From Gammaproteobacteria bacterium (GTDB lineage Bacteria > Gemmatimonadota > Gemmatimonadetes > Longimicrobiales > Gaopeijiaceae), in NCBI GenBank assembly GCA_024638345.1, contig JAHEKL010000110.1:1-8281 (forward strand): a stretch of DNA of 8,281 nt. The letters run 5' to 3'. Made by a program: the position numbers and the translations under genes. This document shows positions 1 through 5,753 of this stretch, in pieces; positions within the stretch are counted from its first letter, which is position 1, and each line of letters starts with the position of its first letter. Below the pieces are notes generated by a model, which saw only the letters and a list, made by a program, of their open reading frames with translations, made no database searches and was not told where the DNA came from.

Positions 1-1
1 C

Positions 2-961
2 GTCGTGGCCTTGGACAAGACCGGTACGCTGACCGAAGGAAATCCACATGTGAGCCGAGTCGTCTCGCTCGACGGCGTAGGTGAGGAGCGGATCCTGAGG
101 TATGCGGCAGCGGCGGAGACACGCAGCGAGCACCCCATCGCTCGGGCGATTCTCGAGGCGGCAGGGTCGTCTGAGATCGCGCGGCCCGAGGTCATCGAGC
201 TGACCGCACTTCCCGGAAGGGGAGCTGAAGCCGACGTGGATGGAGAGACCGTCGTGTTGGGGAGCCCACGTCTATTCCGGGAGAGGAATCTGCTGGACGG
301 CGAGGGCGAAGCCTCGATCGCCGAACTCGAAGTGGAGGGCTCGACGCTCGTACTCGTCGCCTGGGGTGAGCGTTCGCAGACGCCCCGGCTCCGTGGCGCG
401 GTTGTGCTCAGCGATCGGGTCCGACCGGGGCTCGCCAAGCTCGTTCCCGAGCTCAGGCGGCATGGGGTCGAGCGTGTCGTGGTGATGAGCGGCGACCGCA
501 CTCCTGCGGTCGAGTCGGCGGTTCGGTCGGTCGGCACGCGGGAATCGGGATTCGACGAATGGAGGGGCGAGCTGCTCCCAGAGGAGAAGGTCGACTGGAT
601 TCGGGAGTTGAGGGCCCGGTACGGCCCCATCCTGATGGTGGGAGACGGCGTGAACGACGCTCCCGCCCTGGCGGCCGCGGACGTTGGAATGGCGATGGCG
701 GCGCGTGGAACGGCCGTCGCGCTCGACACGGCGGACGTCGCCCTGATGGAGGACGAGCTGGCCAGAATCCCGGAGGCGTTCAAGCTTGGGAAGAAGGCGG
801 CGCGTATCATTCGCGCGAACATCGTGTTCGCGCTCGCCGTCAAGCTGGTCTTCGTCGCACTGGGGGGACTGGGGTTGGCAACTCTCTGGATGGCCGTCGT
901 GGCCGACATGGGCTCCAGCCTGGCCGTGATCCTGAACGGCTTGAGAGCGCTCAAAGCTTGA
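2..961 (+). CDS. Heavy-metal P1B-type ATPase, Zn/Cd/Pb exporter type (C-terminal part, 5' truncated)
   Basis: This is the C-terminal part of a cation-translocating P-type ATPase; the soluble metal-binding region, the first six membrane helices and the actuator domain lie off the left edge. The phosphorylation motif DKTGTLT begins at nt 14 (the Asp that is phosphorylated). The nucleotide-binding domain carries the P1B hallmark SEHPIA, with the His-Pro pair at nt 131-136, and a GRG glycine motif. The hinge motif GDGVND starts at nt 641. The last two membrane helices fit N(x7)K(x20)DxG exactly: Asn at nt 818-820, Lys at 842-844, Asp at 905-907 followed by Met-Gly. In this family that signature marks Zn2+/Cd2+/Pb2+ pumps such as ZntA/CadA rather than copper pumps. 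The protein ends normally in a TGA that overlaps the next gene's start. The upstream portion is outside the window, so the full length and the N-terminal metal sites are unknown. The phosphorylation-domain motif reads MSGD instead of the common TGD, a conservative variant. Confidence 0.95.
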   Translation, partial: VVALDKTGTLTEGNPHVSRVVSLDGVGEERILRYAAAAETRSEHPIARAILEAAGSSEIARPEVIELTALPGRGAEADVDGETVVLGSPRLFRERNLLDGEGEASIAELEVEGSTLVLVAWGERSQTPRLRGAVVLSDRVRPGLAKLVPELRRHGVERVVVMSGDRTPAVESAVRSVGTRESGFDEWRGELLPEEKVDWIRELRARYGPILMVGDGVNDAPALAAADVGMAMAARGTAVALDTADVALMEDELARIPEAFKLGKKAARIIRANIVFALAVKLVFVALGGLGLATLWMAVVADMGSSLAVILNGLRALKA

Positions 962-2760
962 GGCGGCAGCTCGTCCTCTTCGGGCTTTGGGGCCTCTGGC
1001 TGGGCTCGCCGCCTCCCATCTGGGGCTTCGCTCCGCAGCAGACGCCCGCCCCACCGACCACCGCCCCCTCCATTCCCGACGGCGAGGTCCCGCCTGCCGG
1101 TTGGGTCCGCCTGACTGTAGATCCGTCCTCTCCACCGTTCCCCTCCGGGCTGGAAGGTGTCGTCTCCGAGCGCGAGGGGGTCATTGCGCGGGTCGTGACC
1201 CTGCTCGGCGACGCCGCGCCTGCGGATACGACGATCGAGCTGCGCCTCTACGGCTCCGCGGAGTCGAAGGCACTTGCGACACAGAACGATGCTTGGGCTC
1301 ATCTCGACCCGCTGGACCAGACGCTGCACGTCGTCATGGACCGAGAGATCAGAGGGGATCACATGGGACTCGAGGCGTCCGCCCTCTTTCGGCGTGCGCT
1401 TGGCCCACCGAGCATCGACATCCTCGAGACCGGTGTCGCGGCGTTCCATTCGACGAACTGGGGAAGAAGGGGTCTCGAGTACTGGGCCGCCCGATTACAT
1501 CGGGCGGGATTGATCCCTCCGATCGCGACGATCCTGAGCGACGGGTGGAGCGCGGACGAGTCCCCCTTCATCGTGGAGCCCACCGCGGGTGTCCTGGTGG
1601 CCCACCTACTCGATCGCTGGTCTCGAACCGGCTTCGTGGACCGCTACTCGTGGTGGCAACCGGATGCGGACGAGATCGCCGCGCTGGAGACCGGCTGGGA
1701 CTACCATCTGGATCAAGTGCTGCGGCGTCACCAAGGGGAGATCGAGAGGGACCTGACTGCGGCACGATCCCGCCGCTCCACGAGTCTGCCACAGTTGCGG
1801 GGAGTGAATTACGCGCACGAAGGATACCGGACGTACGACGGGTATCTCTCACAGCGCTCCGAGGAGTCCCTGGCACGTCTGGCCGAGCTCGGAGCGAACG
1901 CGGTAGCGGTGCTGCCTTATGCATTCATGTCCGATCCAGGAACACCCGAGCCCCTGACTCCACCCACCCGTGCGGGATCGGAGACGGATGAAGCCGTGAT
2001 CCAGGCCGTGCTGGCGGCCGATCGTCAGGGTTTCACCGTGCTTCTCAAGCCGCACATCTGGCTCAGGAGGAGCTGGCCGGGCGAGATCGAGATGCGGAAC
2101 GGTCGGGATTGGGACCGCTTCTTCTCGCACTACGAGCGTTGGATCCTCCACTACGCGATCCTCGCCGAGATCCACCAGGTCCCCGTGCTCTCGATCGGGA
2201 CCGAGCTGACGAGCGCGACCCTGCGTCAGGAGGAGCGATGGGAGCGCTTGGCCAGAAAGGTCCGAGGCATCTATTCCGGTGCCCTCGTCTACGCGGCCAA
2301 TTGGGGAGAAGAGTTCGAGAGTCTGACCTTCTGGGAGGTCTTTGACTACCTGGGGATCGACGCCTACTATCCTCTCAGCGACGATCCGGACGCCTCCGAT
2401 CAAGAGCTTCGCCAAGGCGCCGACGCCATGCTGGACCGGATCGCGAGCGTTCAGCGTCGGTATGGGAAGCCGGTCCTCTTCACCGAAATCGGATTCGCGA
2501 GCGCCCGGGGCGCCTGGGTGCGGCCGTGGGAGGGAAACCGGATTTCGGAGGCCAGCGGCGTGGATCAGCTCAGGAGTTACCGAGCGGTGATCTCCGCAAT
2601 GGAAGGCCGTCGGTGGATCGGCGGGGTATTCTGGTGGGAGTGGCCATCCGATCTCGGTCGGGCGATTCGCGACCCGCGGGGATTCATGCCGACTGGAAAG
2701 CCCGCGGAGACGTTGCTGAAGGATTGGTTCTCAGGCCTCACCCCGGTGGCGGCCTTCTGA
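958..2760 (+). CDS. Exported GH113-like glycoside hydrolase with N-terminal degenerate peptidase-like domain
   Basis: A predicted exported protein of about 600 residues. The start chosen is TTG at 958, overlapping the ATPase stop (TTGA). It places two arginines and a hydrophobic run (LVLFGLWGLWLG) at the N terminus as a signal peptide, then a Pro-rich linker (about residues 26-42). No ATG or GTG gives this. A weak GAGAG lies about 10 bases upstream. The C-terminal half (about 281-595) resembles the GH113 beta-mannanase TIM barrel: RGVN at 281, KPHIW at 364, GTEL with candidate acid/base Glu416, YAAN at 445, GIDAYYPL at 466, FTEIG with candidate nucleophile Glu510, and FWWEW at 558. The N-terminal half (about 45-250) resembles peptidase-MA/gluzincin folds, but the expected HExxH reads LEASA (138-142), while an ETGVAAF (157-163) resembles the usual E-G-x-A segment; it is probably not a working zinc peptidase. 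GH113 enzymes cleave beta-mannan, but the substrate here is not proven. The N-terminal assignment is much less certain than the C-terminal one. Confidence 0.85.
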   Translation: MRRQLVLFGLWGLWLGSPPPIWGFAPQQTPAPPTTAPSIPDGEVPPAGWVRLTVDPSSPPFPSGLEGVVSEREGVIARVVTLLGDAAPADTTIELRLYGSAESKALATQNDAWAHLDPLDQTLHVVMDREIRGDHMGLEASALFRRALGPPSIDILETGVAAFHSTNWGRRGLEYWAARLHRAGLIPPIATILSDGWSADESPFIVEPTAGVLVAHLLDRWSRTGFVDRYSWWQPDADEIAALETGWDYHLDQVLRRHQGEIERDLTAARSRRSTSLPQLRGVNYAHEGYRTYDGYLSQRSEESLARLAELGANAVAVLPYAFMSDPGTPEPLTPPTRAGSETDEAVIQAVLAADRQGFTVLLKPHIWLRRSWPGEIEMRNGRDWDRFFSHYERWILHYAILAEIHQVPVLSIGTELTSATLRQEERWERLARKVRGIYSGALVYAANWGEEFESLTFWEVFDYLGIDAYYPLSDDPDASDQELRQGADAMLDRIASVQRRYGKPVLFTEIGFASARGAWVRPWEGNRISEASGVDQLRSYRAVISAMEGRRWIGGVFWWEWPSDLGRAIRDPRGFMPTGKPAETLLKDWFSGLTPVAAF

Positions 2761-2783
2761 TTCGATGGACGAACGTGTTCCCC

Positions 2784-2794
2784 GAGGAATGGAG
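2784..2794 (+). promoter_or_regulatory. Ribosome binding site of the amidohydrolase gene
   Basis: The purine-rich stretch GAGGAATGGAG lies before the ATG at 2803; its last GGAG is 8 bases from the start codon. This supports the 2803 start over the in-frame GTG inside the signal peptide (codon 19). No terminator is visible in the 42-base gap after the glycosidase-like gene, so the two genes may share a transcript. Confidence 0.6.
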
Positions 2795-2802
2795 CATCAT
2801 CC

Positions 2803-4116
2803 ATGATTGGTTCATGCGACCCCGAGCGCGAAGGGCGTACGGCGAAAGCACGCCTCGTGGCTTTGACGCTTTCCCTGTTTCTGGTCTCGGCTTGCTCCTC
2901 GGCCGATGAAGCCGGAGACGCCGCCACGGGAGGGGCCCTGGGCGCAGGCGTCCAGGCGCTGGTGGGAGCCACCATCATCGACGGTAGCGGATCCGCACCC
3001 GTGGAGGACGGTGTCTTGCTGGTCCGGGACGGCGTGCTGGAGGCCGTGGGAAGCTCGGCACAGGTCGCGGTTCCGGACGGAGCCGATGTGGTGGAGCTCG
3101 ACGGACGTTGGGTGGTTCCGGGGTTCATCAACGCGCACGGACACGTGACGGGTGATCGTGCTACGGCGCTCGCCCAGCTCGAGCAGTATGCGTACTACGG
3201 GATTACGACGGTGGTCAGCCTCGGGGAGGAGTTCGAGGTCGGCCAGCTCCGCGACGAGCAGTCGACTCCGAGCCTCCAGCGGTCACGGGTCTACGTGTCG
3301 GGGCCGGTCATCAACCCGGCCACGCCAGAGGAGGCCCGCTCGGAGGTCGCGATGCTGGCGGACAGGAACGTGGATTGGGTGAAGATCCGGGTGGACGACG
3401 GCTTGGACACGCGTCCCAAGATGGGTCCCGACGTGTATGGCGCGGTGATCGACGCAGCCGAGGAGCACGGGCTCAGGGTCGCGATTCACGTCGTCGATCT
3501 GGAGGACGCGATCGGCGTGGTCGAGGCGGGTGGAAGCCTCGTGGCTCACAGCGTTCGCGACCAACCCGTGGACGAGGCGCTGGCCGACGCCATGCTCGAA
3601 GCGGATGTCTGTCTCGTGCCCACGCTCACCCGTGAGTTGTCCACGTACACGTTCGCGGAGCGTCCGGAATTCTTCGATGATCCGTTCTTCCTCGAGAGAG
3701 CCGCACCCGAGAGCCTAGAGCCCTTCATGGCGGCGGACTTCCGGGCCAGTCAGCAGTCTGAGGCGGCCGAGTTCTGGAAGAGCGCCCTACCGCTCGCGAT
3801 GGAGAACATGAAGCGCTTGCACGAGGCGGGCGTGGGCGTCGCAATGGGAACCGATACGGGGCCTTTCGGGCGATTCCAGGGATACTTCGAGCACCTCGAG
3901 ATGGCGATGATGGCCGACGGCGGTCTGACCCCGGCCGACGTGATCGAGGCCTCCACGGGCGCCGCCGCCCGCTGCACGGGTCTCGCGGGCACGGTGGGTA
4001 CGCTGCAACCTGGGGCCTACGCCGATCTGGTCGTGCTGAACTCGAATCCGCTGTCGGATGTCACGAACACCCGCGACATCCACAGCGTATGGATCGCGGG
4101 GAATCAGATTCGCTGA
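2803..4116 (+). CDS. Lipoprotein amidohydrolase, imidazolonepropionase/prolidase-like
   Basis: A 437-residue metal-dependent hydrolase of the amidohydrolase superfamily (PF01979-type), predicted to be anchored as a lipoprotein. The N terminus has a basic segment, a hydrophobic run and the lipobox LVSAC with Cys31; Ser at +2 fits outer-membrane sorting by the usual Lol rule. After a small beta domain (GATIIDGSG, about residue 50) comes the barrel with the expected ligands: PGFINAHGHV with His112 and His114, a candidate metal-bridging Lys194 (WVKIRV), His229 (AIHVVD), His249 (VAHS), and catalytic Asp351 (MGTDTG). The end shows the typical GTLQPGAYADLVVL segment that returns to the beta domain. 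Relatives include imidazolonepropionase-like enzymes and prolidase-like carboxypeptidases (Met_dep_hydrolase type); the substrate cannot be read from sequence, but an exported form near a secreted protease could act on peptides or cyclic amides. It appears intact and of normal length. It lies 42 bases after the glycosidase-like gene and converges with the RidA-like gene. Confidence 0.92.
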   Translation: MIGSCDPEREGRTAKARLVALTLSLFLVSACSSADEAGDAATGGALGAGVQALVGATIIDGSGSAPVEDGVLLVRDGVLEAVGSSAQVAVPDGADVVELDGRWVVPGFINAHGHVTGDRATALAQLEQYAYYGITTVVSLGEEFEVGQLRDEQSTPSLQRSRVYVSGPVINPATPEEARSEVAMLADRNVDWVKIRVDDGLDTRPKMGPDVYGAVIDAAEEHGLRVAIHVVDLEDAIGVVEAGGSLVAHSVRDQPVDEALADAMLEADVCLVPTLTRELSTYTFAERPEFFDDPFFLERAAPESLEPFMAADFRASQQSEAAEFWKSALPLAMENMKRLHEAGVGVAMGTDTGPFGRFQGYFEHLEMAMMADGGLTPADVIEASTGAAARCTGLAGTVGTLQPGAYADLVVLNSNPLSDVTNTRDIHSVWIAGNQIR

Positions 4117-4136
4117 GCCCGAGCCGTGGGGCCCAG
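4113..4136. terminator. Candidate GC-rich hairpin between convergent genes
   Basis: CTGAGCCC (4113-4120) can pair with GGGCCCAG (4129-4136) around an 8-base loop, with one A-C mismatch. It overlaps the amidohydrolase TGA (4114-4116) and sits in the 52-base gap between two convergent genes, where a bidirectional terminator would be expected. There is no T-run on either side, so it is not a classical intrinsic terminator. Confidence 0.35.
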
Positions 4137-4168
4137 GTCGAGACTGCGGATACGTCCACGTTTCGCAC

Positions 4169-4615
4169 TCAAGGCACCGCCGCGATGCAGGCGATCTCCA
4201 TTTGGCCGTTGGCGGGCACGGCCTCGACGGCAATCGCGGTGCGGGCGGGAGGCTCGGAGTCGAAGTACTGGACGTAGGTCTCGTTGATCTCCTGATACTG
4301 ACCGATATCGGTCATGAACACCGTGCACTGTACCACGTCGGTCATCGACATACCCGCCGCCTCCAACCGGTCCTGAATTCCGTCCAAGGCGTTCCGGGTG
4401 GCCTCGGAGATGTCCCCCGTCTCGGATCGGCCCACGACTCCTGACAGGAAGAGCAGGTTGCCGGTCCGAATCCCGGCGGAGAATACGGGCGACCCTCCAC
4501 CCGGCAGCTCCACCACCCCTCGGCGCGGACCGGATTCGGTCACCTGGCGCTGCGCACAGCCGGACGCGAACACGCCGACGAGGACGGCCGCGCCGCAGAA
4601 CAGACGGAGGCGCAT
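4169..4615 (-). CDS. RidA (YjgF/YER057c/UK114) family lipoprotein
   Basis: A 148-residue protein: a lipoprotein signal (lipobox ASGC, Cys20, Ala at +2) followed by a complete RidA-family domain from about residue 34 to the end. Family RidA enzymes hydrolyse reactive 2-aminoacrylate and other imines and form homotrimers. Visible family positions are LSGVVG (Ser58), Asn111 in the INETY segment, PARTAIAV with Arg125 (the carboxylate-binding Arg105 of E. coli RidA), and MEIACIA with Glu140 (equivalent to Glu120; the 15-residue spacing from the Arg is conserved). The loop between Asn111 and Arg125 is three residues shorter than in E. coli RidA, and the position of its Cys107 is Ala127. Arg125 is kept, so imine deaminase activity is possible, but an exported form would act outside the cytosol. 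The ATG at 4615 is preceded by AGGGG six bases away. It lies 9 bases after the propeller gene, so the two are probably co-transcribed. Confidence 0.93.
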   Translation of the reverse strand: MRLRLFCGAAVLVGVFASGCAQRQVTESGPRRGVVELPGGGSPVFSAGIRTGNLLFLSGVVGRSETGDISEATRNALDGIQDRLEAAGMSMTDVVQCTVFMTDIGQYQEINETYVQYFDSEPPARTAIAVEAVPANGQMEIACIAAVP

Positions 4616-4624
4616 CGACCGCCC

Positions 4625-5557
4625 CTATTCAGTCAGATCCACGAACAACAGGCGATTCTCGTTGAATAGCGGGACGAGCACCCGATTCCTCGTGGGATCG
4701 TACCCGAGGTCGCCCGGTGCATCGACTCCGTCGATCAGAGTGTTGACGTTTCCGCTCGCGTCGATGTAGTAGACGGCCGAATCCGCGGAGGACGAGTAGG
4801 CGAATCCACCGCCGGTCACGAAGACCACACCCTCGAATACCTGCCCCGGCGTCGATAGGATGGTGGTCTGATCGCCGGTCGGCGTGAACCTCAGCAGGTC
4901 TCCTCCCGCCGTCGTTACGAAGATCCCCCGAGAACCTACGGCGATCCCGGTCGGATGATTCAGACTGGGGTCCCGGGCCAGCGTGGCGCCCCGCTGACCC
5001 TCCCGAAACGTCAGGCGGTAGACCGCGTCGGTGCTCGAGGGGACCGCCTGCCCGTCGGTCAGACGCAAGCCGCTGTCCGTGATGAAGAGCGAGCCTTCGG
5101 GCCCGACATCGATCCCGGTCAGCGAGGTCACGTCATCCAGGCACCGGGTCTCGAAAACCTCTCCACTTTCACGATCCGCGATGCGAACGCAATCGATGTC
5201 CACGATGAACAGCGTATCTCCCCGGATCGCCATGCCCTTGGGGGCGTGCAGCCGATTCGTTGAGCCCACGTTCGGTATCCACTGCTGCGAGAGCACCTCG
5301 CCGTCCGGCGAGATGCGCGAGACGAAGCCGTTCTCGTCCTCTTCGAGGGGGTCTCCACTCACGTTGGACACGAGGTATACGTCCGAAGTCTGGTCGTATA
5401 TGATTGCGCGGGGTCCTTGGAGACCCGCGTCGGCCACCTCGACGGCGGCCACGGGACCCTCATCGGACGAGCCGCCCTCGCCACAGCCCGTCGCAACGAC
5501 GAGGACTGCCACGGGGATCTGGACACGGACACGGAGAAACGGCTTGAGAAGGCTCAT
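4625..5557 (-). CDS. NHL/SMP-30-like six-bladed beta-propeller lipoprotein
   Basis: A predicted lipoprotein of 310 residues. The start at 5557 (ATG) is chosen because it gives a compact signal peptide (MSLLKPFLRVR, a hydrophobic run, lipobox ATGC with Cys25). The frame stays open upstream to 5734, but that extension has no signal character and would run through the divergent promoter region. After a short Gly/Ser linker there are about six propeller-blade repeats, recognisable by segments such as GPRAIIYD (48), APKGMAI (105), LTGIDVGPEGSLFITD, HPTGIAVGSRGIFV, a GGGFAYSS blade and the closing APGDLGYDP. These resemble NHL and SMP-30/gluconolactonase folds. Cys123 and Cys139 lie in one blade and could form a disulfide. 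The acid metal ligands of a true gluconolactonase are not obvious, so a binding or scaffold role is as likely as lactonase activity. The Shine-Dalgarno is weak. It heads a two-gene unit with the RidA-like lipoprotein, which starts 9 bases after its TAG. Confidence 0.87.
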   Translation of the reverse strand: MSLLKPFLRVRVQIPVAVLVVATGCGEGGSSDEGPVAAVEVADAGLQGPRAIIYDQTSDVYLVSNVSGDPLEEDENGFVSRISPDGEVLSQQWIPNVGSTNRLHAPKGMAIRGDTLFIVDIDCVRIADRESGEVFETRCLDDVTSLTGIDVGPEGSLFITDSGLRLTDGQAVPSSTDAVYRLTFREGQRGATLARDPSLNHPTGIAVGSRGIFVTTAGGDLLRFTPTGDQTTILSTPGQVFEGVVFVTGGGFAYSSSADSAVYYIDASGNVNTLIDGVDAPGDLGYDPTRNRVLVPLFNENRLLFVDLTE

Positions 5558-5587
5558 CTTCGTAGGATCGGAAGTGAACGTGTCACA

Positions 5588-5601
5588 CGAGCTACGGCTC
5601 G
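5588..5601. other. Short perfect hairpin with TACG loop in the divergent intergenic region
   Basis: CGAGC (5588-5592) and GCTCG (5597-5601) form a perfect 5-bp stem around TACG. In a plus-strand transcript this would be C(UACG)G, a member of the very stable UNCG tetraloops. It would matter only if transcription of the metalloprotease gene starts upstream of it, which is unknown. Confidence 0.35.
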
Positions 5602-5613
5602 GCGGCTCGACCG

Positions 5614-5628
5614 CGGCGGGTGCCGCCG
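5614..5628. other. GC-only hairpin in the divergent intergenic region
   Basis: CGGCGG (5614-5619) pairs perfectly with CCGCCG (5623-5628) across a GTG loop. It could fold in the leader RNA of either divergent gene; it would lie 57 bases or more upstream of the propeller start codon. In GC-rich DNA a stem of this size can arise by chance, so function is open. Confidence 0.35.
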
Positions 5629-5695
5629 GGTAGGTTCGTGAGGAAGGCGTGCTCGGAATCTCCGATATCCGTTCACGGGACGCAACGTCATATTC

Positions 5696-5725
5696 TGGGT
5701 TCACTCGCTTCTTGGGTTCACTCGC
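5696..5725 (+). repeat. 13-bp perfect tandem direct repeat (TGGGTTCACTCGC x2)
   Basis: TGGGTTCACTCGC occurs at 5696-5708 and again at 5713-5725, separated by TTCT, a period of 17 bases. It lies just upstream of the metalloprotease translation start, outside the coding frame chosen here. It may be a two-site operator or the trace of a small duplication. Confidence 0.9.
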
Positions 5726-5739
5726 CATGACCACCGTTC

Positions 5740-5745
5740 AAGGAG
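5740..5745 (+). promoter_or_regulatory. Strong Shine-Dalgarno AAGGAG that decides the metalloprotease start
   Basis: AAGGAG lies exactly 8 bases before the TTG at 5754. The in-frame ATG at 5727 has no such motif before it and would place this sequence inside the coding region, so the TTG is preferred. Confidence 0.75.
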
Positions 5746-5753
5746 TCGCGGAT

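Larger units (their letters stand above)
5574..5721. promoter_or_regulatory. Divergent promoter region with four GTTCAC-type hexamers
   Basis: The gap between the divergent propeller and metalloprotease genes (5558-5753) must hold the promoters for both. The hexamer GTTCAC occurs on the plus strand at 5671-5676, 5699-5704 and 5716-5721, and inverted as GTGAAC at 5574-5579. Four copies in about 150 bases is far above chance for one hexamer. The last two are inside a longer direct repeat. This could be a set of operator half-sites. No convincing sigma-70 -35/-10 pair was found on either strand; TATTCT at 5691-5696 is a possible -10 for the plus strand but has no well-spaced -35. Confidence 0.4.

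Noticed and set aside
559..957. In-frame extension of the glycosidase-like gene upstream to an ATG at 559
   Set aside because: It would lie wholly inside the ATPase coding region, has the Arg/Gly-rich composition of a shadow frame, and would bury the signal peptide that begins at 958.
987..1991. Long alternative plus-strand frame inside the glycosidase-like gene
   Set aside because: Arg/Gly/Pro-rich shadow translation without any recognisable motif, fully overlapped by a frame with GH113 motifs.
5558..5734. N-terminal extension of the propeller lipoprotein to 5734
   Set aside because: The added 59 residues have no domain or signal character and would cross the direct repeat and the divergent promoter region; the ATG at 5557 gives a clear lipoprotein signal.
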